Both the position numbers and the translations under genes were made by a program. The notes below the pieces were generated by a model. It was not told the origin of the DNA. It did not search any database and saw nothing but the letters and a program-made list of their open reading frames with translations. This document shows positions 1-9,500 of a DNA stretch of 64,000 bases, in pieces (the stretch's first letter is position 1; the number at the start of each line of letters is the position of its first letter). Source of the DNA: Anabaena minutissima FACHB-250 (GTDB lineage Bacteria; Cyanobacteriota; Cyanobacteriia; Cyanobacteriales; Nostocaceae); the NCBI RefSeq assembly GCF_014697125.1, contig NZ_JACJRG010000002.1, forward strand, positions 310,001 to 374,000, given 5' to 3'.

Positions 1-1013
1 AATTCTAAATGGTGATGTAGAGGGGCCATTTTAAACAGACGCTTACCTTTGCCATCGGGGCCTTTGGTGGCTTTGTAATAAGTCACCTGTGCCATCACAG
101 ACAGGGTTTCGACAAAGAATATACCACTGAGAATAAACAAGGCTACCAAGCTATTAGTTAATAACGCTACGGCTGCTAAAGCACCACCCAAAGCTAGAGA
201 ACCAGTATCTCCCATGAACACACGGGCTGGGTTGCGGTTGTGGGCTAAGAAACCTAAACAGCCACCGCTTAAGGCTGCACAGAAAACCATTAATCCAGGG
301 GAAGTAGGAGCAACTATAGCACCTAATGCTAACAAGGCGATCGCTACTGTTCCAGCTGCCAAACCATCAATACCGTCAGTTAAATTAGTTGCATTACTTT
401 CTGCCACGAGGACAAAGCCAGCCAACGGCCAGAATAAGAATCCTAAAGGTAAGGCAAAGCCCACCCAAGGTAATGCAATACTCGTAATATTAGCGGGTTG
501 ATTAAACATCAGCCACACACAAAAAGCTAGGGCAAAACCGATTTGCAATAGTAATTTCATCCGGGGAGAGATGCCTTTATTAGACTTCCGGCGGAGAATT
601 TGCCAATCGTCAATCCAGCCAATTAAACCATAACTGAGAGTTAATGCGGAGACAGCAAGCACTTCTGGAGCAAAACTAGACCAAACACAAGCTAATATCA
701 CCGCCACAGGGATAAAAAAGATACCTCCCATAGTTGGTGTACCCGCCTTCTTTAAATGGGCTTGCGGGCCATCTTCGCGGATAATTTGCCCAGTTTTGAG
801 GGCTTGCAGTAGAGGCACTACAAAGTAACCTACAATAGCTGAAATTATGGTAGACATTACCAGTGGCAGAGTTAGAGATATGCCCTGCCAAGGGGTTCTG
901 TTTGCCAACCAATCTAGAATTACAGCTGCTATACCCAGTCCGGCGGCTAGGCCAGAAGCCAGACCAATCCCAGAAAAATTTAATCCTTGGTTTGGAGATA
1001 ATTTAGCGTCCAC
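1..1013 (-). CDS. mraY: Phospho-N-acetylmuramoyl-pentapeptide-transferase (3' end cut by window)
   Basis: MraY transfers phospho-MurNAc-pentapeptide from UDP to undecaprenyl phosphate, giving lipid I, the first membrane step of peptidoglycan synthesis. I translated the minus strand from a GTG at 1013; an in-frame TGA lies five codons upstream, so the start is well bounded, with a purine-rich AGGGAAG before it. The translation is a polytopic membrane protein with the family signatures in order: KKAGTPTMGG, the GWIDDWQ aspartate pair, NLTDGIDGLAAG, HNRNPARVFMGDTGS and MAPLHHHLE. The stop codon and the last roughly 30 residues lie outside the window. It is 75 bp downstream of the DUF3134 gene on the same strand, so the two may be co-transcribed. 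Identification is by motif and is secure. Confidence 0.96.
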   Translation of the reverse strand, partial: MDAKLSPNQGLNFSGIGLASGLAAGLGIAAVILDWLANRTPWQGISLTLPLVMSTIISAIVGYFVVPLLQALKTGQIIREDGPQAHLKKAGTPTMGGIFFIPVAVILACVWSSFAPEVLAVSALTLSYGLIGWIDDWQILRRKSNKGISPRMKLLLQIGFALAFCVWLMFNQPANITSIALPWVGFALPLGFLFWPLAGFVLVAESNATNLTDGIDGLAAGTVAIALLALGAIVAPTSPGLMVFCAALSGGCLGFLAHNRNPARVFMGDTGSLALGGALAAVALLTNSLVALFILSGIFFVETLSVMAQVTYYKATKGPDGKGKRLFKMAPLHHHLE

Positions 1014-1088
1014 AAAAACTTCCCTTCACTCCACACTTAATAAAACTGCTTAACTGAATAATCTTTCGGAAATCCCAGTCATAAAAGA

Positions 1089-1328
1089 CTAATCTTCGTC
1101 TAGACTGATATCGTCATCATCATCATCATCAAGGTAGTCAATGCCGTCATCCCCACCGAGAAATTCTGATATTTCTTCTTCTTCATCTCGAACACTAGAT
1201 TCTTGAACGTCGCGCGGTATGATCCGTCCGTTAGCTTGTAGCCAATCTAATAAAGAAGACTCTTGCTTTAGGGGGATGACAGCAGCACGCTGATTCCGAG
1301 GTTCTTCACGTAGGGGAGAATTCAACAT
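1089..1328 (-). CDS. DUF3134 family protein, 79 aa
   Basis: A small soluble protein of unknown function. The N-terminal half (REEPRNQRAAVIPLKQESSL, then a tryptophan-centred LLDWLQANGR segment) matches my memory of the cyanobacteria-specific DUF3134 family. The C-terminal half is strongly acidic and ends in a run of seven aspartates encoded by a GAT-rich microsatellite (about 1105-1125), so the tail length probably varies between strains. There is no signal peptide or membrane segment. It lies upstream of mraY on the same strand with a 75-bp gap, but nothing in it suggests a role in cell-wall synthesis. Confidence 0.8.
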   Translation of the reverse strand: MLNSPLREEPRNQRAAVIPLKQESSLLDWLQANGRIIPRDVQESSVRDEEEEISEFLGGDDGIDYLDDDDDDDISLDED

Positions 1329-1572
1329 ATCGACTTAATAGGCAAAAAAGCTTATGTAACTAGACATTAAGAAGTCTATCACTTGACACGCGATAATTTA
1401 GTTATTTCTTCAACTATGGGATGAATAAATCCGCAAGCTAACCAAAATATTTTATTTAATAGTGATAACGCAATTAAGCATTGATTCTGAGTAATTTTTC
1501 TGGCTTCATACATAGGACATTAATATCAATTTAATGTGGCTTTAATCCTGATAAATTTTGAGGCAATGGGTG

Positions 1573-2157
1573 ATGATCAAAAAAGCGGCTCTATTAGATG
1601 CGATCGCTCTTACAAATCGGGGTTTACTAGCTAGTCAACCACAAAAGCAGTTTATCCTAGCAGCGATCGCTAGCTTAGAAGACCTGAATCCTACACCGCG
1701 TCCATTAGAGGCTACCAATTTACTAGAAGGCAATTGGCGTTTACTTTACACCACTAGCAAAGCTCTCTTGAACATAGATCGCGTACCTGTATATAAACTT
1801 GGTCAAATCTATCAGTGTATTCGGGTAGAAACTGCCAGTGTCTACAACATTGCCGAGATTTATGGCTTACCTTACCTAGAAGGATTAGTCAGTGTAGCCG
1901 CCAAATTTGAGCCAGTTTCAGAGCGGCGCATCCAAGTAAAATTTGAGCGTTCTATCATTGGTCTACAACGATTAATAGGATACACTTCTCCAGAGAATTT
2001 TATCCAACAAATTGTGGCTGGTAAAAAATTTACGGCGTTGGATGTACCTATCAAGAGCGATACACAACAAGGCTGGTTGGATATCACCTACCTAGACGAA
2101 AACTTGCGAATTGGCAGGGGTAACGAGGGTAGTGTGTTTGTTTTAAGTAAAACATAA
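1573..2157 (+). CDS. PAP/fibrillin family protein
   Basis: Member of the plastid lipid-associated protein/fibrillin family, lipocalin-like proteins of thylakoids and plastoglobules linked to isoprenoid/lipid handling and photoprotection. The family core is visible: LLEGNWRLLYTTSKALLNID near residue 55, a central VAAKFEP segment, and the C-terminal LDITYLDENLRIGRGNEGSV signature. The reading frame is open back to a TTG at 1558; I prefer the ATG at 1573 because it is the first ATG in frame and leaves an N-terminus of normal length (about 194 aa). Two HIP1 octamers lie in the first 100 bp of coding sequence. The next gene, psaE, has its own 294-bp leader, so this gene is probably monocistronic. 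Confidence 0.85.
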   Translation: MIKKAALLDAIALTNRGLLASQPQKQFILAAIASLEDLNPTPRPLEATNLLEGNWRLLYTTSKALLNIDRVPVYKLGQIYQCIRVETASVYNIAEIYGLPYLEGLVSVAAKFEPVSERRIQVKFERSIIGLQRLIGYTSPENFIQQIVAGKKFTALDVPIKSDTQQGWLDITYLDENLRIGRGNEGSVFVLSKT

Positions 2158-2285
2158 TATTTTCCTTAAATATGTGTTTGCGAACGACGGTACGTCATTG
2201 TTGGTACTTTGTCAAGGAGGGTCTGACACCATACTAGGTTTGTAATTTGGGACATAAAAGTAACTAAAGGTAGAGATTGGTATAT

Positions 2286-2330
2286 GGGGACAGGTGACAG
2301 GGGACAGGGGAAGCAGGGGAAGGAGAGGGG
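2286..2330 (+). repeat. G-rich intergenic repeat tract
   Basis: A run of degenerate GGGGACAGG/GGGGAAG units in the leader between the fibrillin gene and psaE. A similar tract (GGGTGTAGGGGTGTAGGGG) follows mutM at 3776-3820. Such purine-rich tandem tracts are common between genes in Nostoc-type genomes. The function is unknown, and a G-quadruplex on the plus strand is possible but not shown. Confidence 0.6.
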
Positions 2331-2451
2331 CAGAAGTTATTCAATATCAGATAAATAACTTAACAAATCCTCTAGTAACGACCTTCAAGTTGTAGAGTGA
2401 AATCAATTAGCCCTAAATAATGGCGATTGATAACTAAAAGGGAAAATAATC

Positions 2452-2664
2452 ATGGTACAACGTGGTTCTAAAGTACGTGTTCTTCGCCCAGAATCCTACT
2501 GGTTTCAAGATGTCGGCACTGTAGCTTCCGTAGACCAAAGTGGCATCAAATACCCTGTAATTGTCCGCTTTGAGAAGGTAAATTACTCTGGCATCAACAC
2601 TAACAACTTCTCTCCAGATGAACTTCTAGAGGTAGAAGCACCCAAGGCTAAAGCTAAAAAATAA
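2452..2664 (+). CDS. psaE: Photosystem I reaction centre subunit IV (PsaE)
   Basis: PsaE is a peripheral SH3-fold subunit on the cytoplasmic side of photosystem I that helps ferredoxin/flavodoxin docking and cyclic electron flow. The 70-residue product matches the family along its length: basic start [17 protein letters not shown], central [20 protein letters not shown] and [15 protein letters not shown], then an Ala/Lys-rich tail. The leader is nearly 300 bp; I see AGGGAAAA just before the ATG as a weak ribosome site and no obvious operator. It is followed by mutM after 239 bp. Confidence 0.98.
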   Translation: MVQRGSKVRVLRPESYWFQDVGTVASVDQSGIKYPVIVRFEKVNYSGINTNNFSPDELLEVEAPKAKAKK

Positions 2665-2903
2665 CTAGCCTAGCCTGAAGGGATTTATTTAATGGGATGA
2701 TGAAGCGAAGGGTAAAATATAGATGCCGAAGAATAAAAATTATAATTTTTTCATTCTTCACCTCAGACTACTCTACTAAATCAGCACCGACCTGCGGGTA
2801 TTTGCGGATTATTTTTCGTAGTTGAGTTAGCAAATGTATCTATATTAGTAATTCAATTTTTGATCCCTATAAATAAATCTAATCGCTTGCTAAATCAGTT
2901 TAA

Positions 2904-3776
2904 ATGCCTGAACTGCCTGAAGTCGAAACAGTCCGTCGGGGTCTAAATCAATTGACTCTGAATTGGCAAATCACGGGTGGAGATGTGTTGCTCAATCGCA
3001 CCATCGCCCACCCTTTTTCTGTAGATGAGTTTGTAAATGCGATCGCAGGCAAAACCATCATTAATTGGCAGCGTCGCGGTAAATATCTCCTCTGTGAACT
3101 CTCTCAACCCCTCCCTGCTTCCTCTGCTTCCTCATCTTCCCCTTCTGGTGGTTGGCTAGGGGTTCATTTGCGAATGACTGGTCAGCTACTATGGGTAAAG
3201 CCCGATGAACCATTGCACAAGCACACACGGGTAAGAATATTCTTTGGAGATCAACAGGAGTTACGGTTTGTTGATCAGCGTACTTTTGGACAAATGTGGT
3301 GGGTGCAGCCGGGAGTAGCTGTAGAAAGTGTCATGACTGGGTTAGGTAAACTTGCAGCTGATCCCTTCTCGCCGGAGTTCACTGTTGAGTATTTAGCCGA
3401 TAAGCTGCATAATCGCCGTCGTCCCATTAAGACTGCACTATTAGATCAATCGGTGGTGGCTGGGTTGGGTAATATTTATGCTGATGAAGCATTATTTAAG
3501 AGTGGGATATTGCCTCAAACGCTGTGTACAGATTTAAAGTTAAAGCAAATCGAGCCTTTACGAACCGCGATTATTCAAGTGCTGGAAACCAGTATTGCTG
3601 CTGGCGGGACAACTTTTAGTAATTTCCTGAATGTCAAGGGGATCAATGGTAACTATGGCGGTGTCGCCTGGGTTTACAACCGTGCGGGAGAACCCTGTAG
3701 AGTCTGTGGTGAAGTAATTCAGCGAATTAAGTTAGGTGGAAGATCCAGCCATTTTTGCCCCCAATGTCAGTATTAA
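2904..3776 (+). CDS. mutM: Formamidopyrimidine-DNA glycosylase (MutM/Fpg)
   Basis: Bifunctional base-excision repair enzyme that removes 8-oxoguanine and formamidopyrimidines and nicks the abasic site. The catalytic start PELPEVETVRRGL (Pro2 nucleophile, Glu3) is intact, as are the H2TH region around LLDQSVVAGLGNIYADEALF and the C-terminal zinc finger with CxxC pairs (CRVCG and CPQC). Length is 290 aa, slightly above the usual 270-285. The excess comes from a Ser/Ala-rich loop (about residues 68-84, SQPLPASSASSSSPSGG) encoded by a TTCC/TCTTCC-rich microsatellite at about 3105-3150, in a surface loop ahead of the conserved GVHLRMTGQL strand. Its place after psaE fits protection of DNA in an oxygen-evolving cell. 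Confidence 0.97.
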   Translation: MPELPEVETVRRGLNQLTLNWQITGGDVLLNRTIAHPFSVDEFVNAIAGKTIINWQRRGKYLLCELSQPLPASSASSSSPSGGWLGVHLRMTGQLLWVKPDEPLHKHTRVRIFFGDQQELRFVDQRTFGQMWWVQPGVAVESVMTGLGKLAADPFSPEFTVEYLADKLHNRRRPIKTALLDQSVVAGLGNIYADEALFKSGILPQTLCTDLKLKQIEPLRTAIIQVLETSIAAGGTTFSNFLNVKGINGNYGGVAWVYNRAGEPCRVCGEVIQRIKLGGRSSHFCPQCQY

Positions 3777-3890
3777 GGGTGTAGGGGTGTAGGGGAAGCA
3801 AAAGAAGGGAGACAAGGGAACAATTCTTACCCAGTCCCCAATCCCCTATAATCCTCTTTAAAAGGGTGTCAAAACTTTAGAGGGGAACTT

Positions 3891-4106
3891 ATGCCGGTAA
3901 AAAAAGGAAATATGGTGCGGGCTATCCGCGAGAAGCTGGAAAATAGTGTGGAGGCTAAAGCTAGTGACACTCGCTTTCCAGCGTATTTATTTGAAACTAA
4001 AGGTGAAATTGTAGATATTAAGGGTGATTATGCTCTGGTGATGTTCGGACAAGTCCCGACACCCAATATTTGGTTACGTTTGGATCAACTCGAAGCATTT
4101 GAATAG
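3891..4106 (+). CDS. ndhO: NAD(P)H-quinone oxidoreductase subunit O
   Basis: NdhO is a small cyanobacterial/plastid-specific subunit of the thylakoid NDH-1 complex involved in respiration and cyclic electron flow around photosystem I. The 71-residue product carries the family hallmark stretches [32 protein letters not shown] and the C-terminal [17 protein letters not shown]. An AGAGGGGA ribosome site lies about 8 bases before the ATG. It is 114 bp downstream of mutM, separated by a G-rich repeat tract, so it probably has its own promoter. A strong inverted repeat follows its stop. Confidence 0.95.
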   Translation: MPVKKGNMVRAIREKLENSVEAKASDTRFPAYLFETKGEIVDIKGDYALVMFGQVPTPNIWLRLDQLEAFE

Positions 4107-4141
4107 TGGCTAGTGGTCTATCACGTTAGTTTTGACGGTTC

Positions 4142-4167
4142 GTAGTAAGGACTTTAGTCCTTACTAC
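4142..4167 (+). repeat. 12-bp perfect inverted repeat after ndhO
   Basis: Two 12-base arms (GTAGTAAGGACT and AGTCCTTACTAC) separated by TT form a near-perfect hairpin 35 bp after the ndhO stop. It could end ndhO transcription, but there is no T-tract after it. The sequence has the look of a dispersed palindromic repeat seen many times in Nostoc genomes, so a mobile palindrome is as likely as a terminator. Confidence 0.6.
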
Positions 4168-4276
4168 AAACTTGATTTCGTCCATTCTACATAGGATATT
4201 TTCTTACTTAAGCTACTGGCGATCGCAAAACTAGCTGTTACCCTGGGTGGTATAGGTTGCACTTTCTAGCCGAACT

Positions 4277-5260
4277 ATGTCTTCTCTCCTTGAGTCCTCA
4301 ATTTCTTGTCGTCTACCTCGTGTCTCTATCATCGGTGCTGGTAGGGTTGGTAGTACCTTAGCCCAACGCATCGCTGAGAAAAATCTGGCAGATGTGGTTT
4401 TATTAGATATTGTTGAGGGAATGCCCCAAGGTTTAGCACTGGATTTATTAGAAGCTAGGGGTTTGGAATTACATAATCGTCAGATTATCGGGACAAATAA
4501 TTATGCTGATACGGCTGGTTCGCAAATTGTGGTGATTACCGCCGGACTTCCCCGCAAACCAGGGATGAGTCGGGATGATTTGCTGAAAACCAATGCCAAA
4601 ATTGTTGTTGAAGCAGCCAAGAATGCGATCGCCTATTCTCCTAGTGCTATTTTTATCGTAGTCACCAATCCCTTGGATGTGATGACTTATTTAGCTTGGG
4701 AAGCGACGGGTTTACCTCGGAATAGAATCATGGGGATGGCTGGGGTTTTAGACTCGGCACGATTTGAAACTTTTATCGCCTTGGAGTTGGGGGTTTTACC
4801 TGCTGATGTCAAAGCGATGGTTTTAGGTAGTCACGGCGATTTGATGCTTCCTTTATCTCGTCACGCCACAGTTAATGGTATCCCCATCACGGAATTATTG
4901 GATACAGACACAATTGAACGTTTGGTGGAGAGAACCCGCAATGGCGGCGCGGAAATTGTGGAATTGATGCAGACTGGCGGCGCATTTTTTGCCCCAGCTT
5001 CGGCTACTAGTGTGATGGTGGAATCGATTTTATTGAATCAGTCGCGGTTGTTACCTGTGGCGACATATCTGCAAGGTGAATATGGTTTAAAAGATGTGGT
5101 GATTGGTGTTCCTTGTCGCTTGGGTTTTGGTGGAATTGAGAGTGTTTTGGAATTGAATTTGAGTGAGAGTGAAAAAGCAGCTTTGCAGATTTCGGCTCAA
5201 TCTGTACGGAAAAATATTGAGCGATCAAAAGAAATTTTAGCTGCTACAAGTTCGGTTTAA
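4277..5260 (+). CDS. mdh: Malate dehydrogenase (NAD-dependent, LDH-like type)
   Basis: Oxidises malate to oxaloacetate with NAD. The 327-aa product has the Rossmann motif GAGRVGSTLA near residue 20, the substrate-loop sequence AGLPRKPGMSRDDLL, whose arginine replaces the glutamine of true lactate dehydrogenases, the VTNPLDVMTYL strand, and the GSHGD motif with the catalytic histidine at about residue 190. The N-terminus has about 14 residues ahead of the first strand. The gene has a 170-bp leader containing a dispersed inverted repeat and is the last core gene before the accessory island; the IS982 element sits 75 bp after its stop. Confidence 0.93.
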   Translation: MSSLLESSISCRLPRVSIIGAGRVGSTLAQRIAEKNLADVVLLDIVEGMPQGLALDLLEARGLELHNRQIIGTNNYADTAGSQIVVITAGLPRKPGMSRDDLLKTNAKIVVEAAKNAIAYSPSAIFIVVTNPLDVMTYLAWEATGLPRNRIMGMAGVLDSARFETFIALELGVLPADVKAMVLGSHGDLMLPLSRHATVNGIPITELLDTDTIERLVERTRNGGAEIVELMQTGGAFFAPASATSVMVESILLNQSRLLPVATYLQGEYGLKDVVIGVPCRLGFGGIESVLELNLSESEKAALQISAQSVRKNIERSKEILAATSSV

Positions 5261-5462
5261 CAAATACCTTGCTGCTTCTGGTGCGCTACTGAATCAAACC
5301 GATAGGCATCTGCATTTATTGGCGGATTTGTCAATAATTCAACCTGAGTTCGGGTTAAAGATAAGCAGGTAAAAGCCACTCCAGTTGAAGGCTAGGTTTC
5401 TTAGGTTGATGACAATAAGCGATTAATCCGCAAAGAACGTTAACGCAAAAATTAACGGGGCT

Positions 5463-5492
5463 GACGCCGGGGTACCGGCTACCGCTTCGCTA
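5463..5492. repeat. 30-bp small dispersed repeat inside the transposase
   Basis: The bases between the codons for HSRHR and SPVNF of the transposase are extra relative to the family and contain the palindrome-like GGTACCGGCTACCGCTTCGC. The insertion is a multiple of three but brings a TAG stop (5490-5492, complement). The GCTTCGC/GCGAAGC core is shared with the second insertion at 5697-5718. Confidence 0.7.
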
Positions 5493-5696
5493 TCGGTGTC
5501 TGGAGTGTTCAATCTGAGAAATGTTTTTGAGTTGGTCGTTAATCGTCTCAATAATGGAGCGTTTACGGGACAAAAGCTTGTCATGAAGACGCATCAGCCG
5601 ATTCTTCATATTGCGACGGGGTTTAGCAAAAAATTGAATTCCGAACTCTTCCAACAGATGAGAAGCAAGTTTTTCAGAAACATAGCCGCGATAAGC

Positions 5697-5718
5697 CTTC
5701 GGCATAGCTTCGCTTACC
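5697..5718. repeat. 22-bp small dispersed repeat inside the transposase
   Basis: CTTCGGCATAGCTTCGCTTA and two further bases sit where the IS982 transposase should read straight from FGKIFGDK to YRGYVSEKL. The insertion shifts the reading frame. It has the GCTTCGC core found in the neighbouring repeat at 5463-5492 and is of the kind called small dispersed repeats in Nostoc. Confidence 0.65.
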
Positions 5719-6405
5719 GCCAAATATTTTGCCAAAAAGCTCACGCAGTAAATCTGGTACTGGTTTACGGTCATCAATGTTACCAGGAGTCATAGTTACA
5801 TTTAAGAGTTGACCAAGTTCATTGACGACAATATGAAGCGATTTAAACCAAAAAACCAATCCACGGAAGTTTTGCCACGAGCGGCTAAACCTTCAAACAC
5901 TTTATGCCTAGAAATCCGACGATTATGACATACTTTCAAGCAGGTTGAATCGATAAAACTGATACCCGTACACCGTCCAAAACAATGCTTCAGATAGACG
6001 CACAAAGGTATCAAGGTTGATGGTATCCATTCAATAAATCGTTGATAAGAAGGAAGACCTGGAAACGCATCACTCCAATATTGTTTCACTTGATTCAAAT
6101 AAAAATGCTTGAAATTCCGGTAGTGATTTTGATGAAAAGCAATGAGAATTGTCATTATTTCACTTAAACACAAGCTTTTAGCACGAAAGCGTTTTATTCC
6201 TCCATGATTTAACAGTTGTTTTTGCCATTGTGCTTCAAACGCTTTACAGAAATCATCTACATGACAAAACAAAGCATCTAAACTAAACATAGGGCAGGTT
6301 GCTGGATTTGTTGTTATTTTCAGCTTACTACCTGTCCTTTTCCTTATCCCGAACTCAGGTTAATTCAAATAACAGATTGGGATATTGTTAAAAACCCTTT
6401 CTCTA

Positions 6406-6432
6406 CTCTTGCAAAAGCTTCTTTTGCAAGAG
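6406..6432 (-). terminator. 12-bp hairpin downstream of the giant gene
   Basis: Perfect arms CTCTTGCAAAAG and CTTTTGCAAGAG with a 3-base loop lie 76 bp past the stop of the giant gene. Reading the minus strand, a GGGTTTTTAA follows about 8 bases later. It is a plausible transcription end, or a dispersed palindrome used as one. Confidence 0.55.
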
Positions 6433-6508
6433 ATTCCATGAATTGCACTCACAAGGAGCAATGAAAATTTATTTTTCCTACTCCCCACTCCCTATTTTCA
6501 AGGCAGGG

Positions 6509-9500
6509 TTATTGCCGATTGATATAGAGCTTTCGGCGCGGGTCATTATTTTGTAACATCTCCAGCAAGGTTGTTTCATCGATGTTAATTATGTCAACAG
6601 CATCAGCCCAAATATTAGTGTATCCAGAAACAGATTCGACACTAAGGATATCTTGCCCAGAACCAAGTTGAATATTCAGGTTCTCGAAGCTGCCGTAGTC
6701 AATCTCACCGTTCATTCCCAAACCAACAATTAGAGTACTATTAATGACTGCTGTATTGCTTTGGATATCACCAGAATCATTAACGTTCAGGGTATCACTA
6801 CCCAGACCACCAGAGACAATGAGTGCCGCCGCAATTTGATCAACTTGTTGATTGGAGTTGCTGACATTCATGGTGTCATTGCCAGCACCGAGCTTCACAG
6901 TGGTTTCACCAGAAATGCTTTCGGCATTCACCACATCATTACCAGCACCTGTGGCAATCATAGTCATCCGTTGGTGAGTGCTTTCAATGGTGATGACATC
7001 ACTACCAGCCCCGAGTTGAATATTCAAGCTCTCAAAGCTGCCGTAGTCAATCTCACCATTCATTCCTAGTCCCACAATCAAGGTGTCGGTGACAGTAGCT
7101 GTATTGCTTTGGATATCACCAGAATCATTAACGTTCAGGGTATCACTACCCAGACCACCAGAGACAATGAGTGCCGCCGCAATTTGATCAACTTGTTGAT
7201 TGGAGTTGCTGACATTCATGGTGTCATTGCCAGCACCGAGCTTCACAGTGGTTTCACCAGAAATGCTTTCGGCATTCACCACATCATTACCAGCACCTGT
7301 GGCAATCATAGTCATGTGTTGATGGGTGCTTTCGATGGTGATGACATCACTACCAGCCCCGAGTTGAACATTCAAGCTCTCTAAATTACTGTAGCCAATT
7401 TCACCATTCATCCCTAGTCCTACAATCAAGGTGTCTTTGATAATCGCTGTATTACTTTGGACATCGCCAGAATCATTAACGTTCAGGGTATCATTGCCCT
7501 GACCACCAGAGACGATGAGTAGCGCAGCAATTTCATCAACAATTTTATTGGAGTTGGCAACATTCACCACATCGTCGCCAGTACCAAGCTCAACATGAGT
7601 TTCCCCAGCGATGCTTCTGACATTCACCACATCATGACCAGTACCTGTAGTAATCAAAGACATCTGTTGATGGGTACTTTCGATGTTGATGACATTACCG
7701 CCAACACCCAGCTGAATATCTAATCCTTCAAAGCTGCCGTAGTCAATCTCACCGTTCATCCCCAAGCCCACAATCAGGGTGTCATTGACAGTAGCTGTAT
7801 TACCTTGGACATCACCAGAGTCATCAATTTTCAGGGTATCATTGCCCAAACCACCAGAGACGATCAGTGCCGCAGCAATATCATCAACTTGTTGATTGAA
7901 GTTGCCGACATTCATAGCGTCATCACCAGCACCCAGCTTCACACTTGTTTCCCCATCGATGCTTTCGGCATTCACAGTGTCATTACCAGCACCTGCGGCA
8001 ATCAAGGTGCGCTGTAGATGAGTACTTTCAATGCTGACAATATCGTTGCCGACACCAAGTTGTACATTCAGGTCTTCAAAGCCATCATAGTTAACTTCAC
8101 CATTCATCCCTAAGCCAACAACTTGGATGTTTCTGACGATCGCTGTATTGCTTTGCACATCACCAGAGTCATCAATGTTCAGGATATCACTGCCCACGCC
8201 ACCGGAGACTGTCAGGGTAGTGGAAATTTCATCAACAATTTGATTGGAGTTACCAACATTTACTGTATCGTCACCAATACCAAGCTCAACTAGAGTTTCA
8301 CCAGCAATGCTCTCGACATTCGCCACATCATTACCATCGCCTGTGTCAATCACAGTCAGCTTTTGATGGGTACTTTCGACGCTGATGATATCATTGCCAG
8401 CACCAAGTTTAATGTTCAAATTCTCAAAGCTGCCGTAGTCAATCTCACCGTTCATTCCCAAGCCCACAATTAAGGTGTCGTTGACGATCGCAGTGTTACT
8501 TTGGTCATCGCCAGAGTCATCAACATTCAGGGTATCACTGCCCAGACCACCAGAGATAATCAGGGCAGCAGAAATCTGATCAACAAGTTGACTGCCGTTG
8601 CTGACATTCATGGTGTCATTGCCAGCACCCAGCTTCACACTGGTTTCCCCAGCGATGCTTTCGGCATTCACCACATCATTACCAGCACCTGCGGCAATCA
8701 TAGTCATCTGTTGATGAGTACTTTCGATATTCATGACATCGCTTCCAGAACCCAGAAGAATATCCAGCGTTTCTAGTTCACCGTAATTGATCCCAGCAGC
8801 CATATCCAGACCCGTAATCATAGTGCTGGTCAGTGTGCCGTTATTATTACTGGTGTCTCCTGAATCATTCACTACTAAAGTATCCTCACCTGTGCCGCCG
8901 CTAATTGTCAGCAGTGCCGCGATGTTATCCACTGTCTTGCTATTGTTGCCAATCTCGATGCGGTCATCACCTGCGCCAGATTCTATGGTGGTAACTGCGT
9001 CAATTGTCTTCACTCTAATGGTGTCTGCGCCATCTTCGGTGGCAATTCGAGTTTGTCCCTGAGCCTTTTCTAACGTCACCACGTCATCGCCAGCACCGCT
9101 CATGAAGTCAAGATTGCCAGTATAGTTATTTACCAGGTTGATTTCATCTTCACCAGCACCCAACTGGATATCGATGAACTCCATACCACTGTACTGGAAG
9201 CGACTATCCAAACCCAATCCGAAGATATTATTGTTCGTGACCGTTACGGTTTCCAGATAGCCTGTAGTGTTCTCTGCTAAGTCAAGATTAAGTTGATCTG
9301 AACCGCCACCTGCATCAACTGCCAGTTTCAGATCAAAGCTGGTGTCTTTAATAGTAAAGGTATCGTTGCCTGCACCTAACCGTATATTTAGTGCCTCGAA
9401 ATTATCGTATTGCAGATTACCAGCATTCTTGAAGCCTGTGATTACACCATCATCAAGAACAAGATTAAAGTCTTGCTGCTCGTTAGAGTAGTCCATCACA

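Larger units (their letters stand above)
5355..6290 (-). pseudogene. IS982-family transposase, broken by a frameshift and two repeat insertions
   Basis: The N-terminal part starts at an ATG at 6290 (MFSLDALFCHVDDFC) and runs through the first DDE aspartate (ISFIDSTCLKV) to DWFFG. Around 5845-5855 the frame shifts by one base and continues as LHIVVNELGQLLNVTMTPG. At 5697-5718 a 22-bp repeat replaces a few codons between FGKIFG and YRGYVSEKL and shifts the frame again. The third part runs to SQIEHSRHR, where a 30-bp repeat at 5463-5492 adds an in-frame TAG. Beyond it the original C-terminus, [17 protein letters not shown] to LLPAYL, is still readable to a TAA at 5355. No single-frame protein of family length remains. 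Confidence 0.92.
5342..6360 (-). mobile_element. IS982-family insertion sequence (complete ends, dead transposase)
   Basis: The ends are imperfect terminal inverted repeats: 13 matching bases (ACCTGAGTTCGGG) at 5342 and, inverted, at 6360. The bases TAATTCA occur directly outside both ends (5335-5341 and 6361-6367), a clear 7-bp target-site duplication. The 1,019-bp length and the transposase sequence fit the IS982 family. The element separates mdh from the 3' end of the giant gene. It cannot move by itself now because its transposase is broken in at least three places. Confidence 0.92.

Noticed and set aside
214-912. ORFs of 95 and 78 codons in the first kilobase
   Set aside because: They lie on the wrong strand or frame of mraY, whose translation shows all family motifs.
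2665-2903. A small RNA or second gene between psaE and mutM
   Set aside because: AT-rich, no ORF, no strong hairpin with a T-tract; nothing to support a call.
5490-6290. Programmed frameshifting in the IS982 transposase
   Set aside because: IS982 transposases are normally single-frame, and the other two breaks are plain insertions, one with a stop, so decay is the better explanation.
6761-8017. Repeated plus-strand ORFs starting MDITR opposite the 3' end of the giant gene
   Set aside because: They are antisense shadows of the 348-bp repeats and have the same period; no ribosome sites or family similarity.
6600-8800. Could the regular repeats be a CRISPR array?
   Set aside because: The period is 348 bp, copies are coding and contiguous, and there are no short identical repeats separated by unique spacers.
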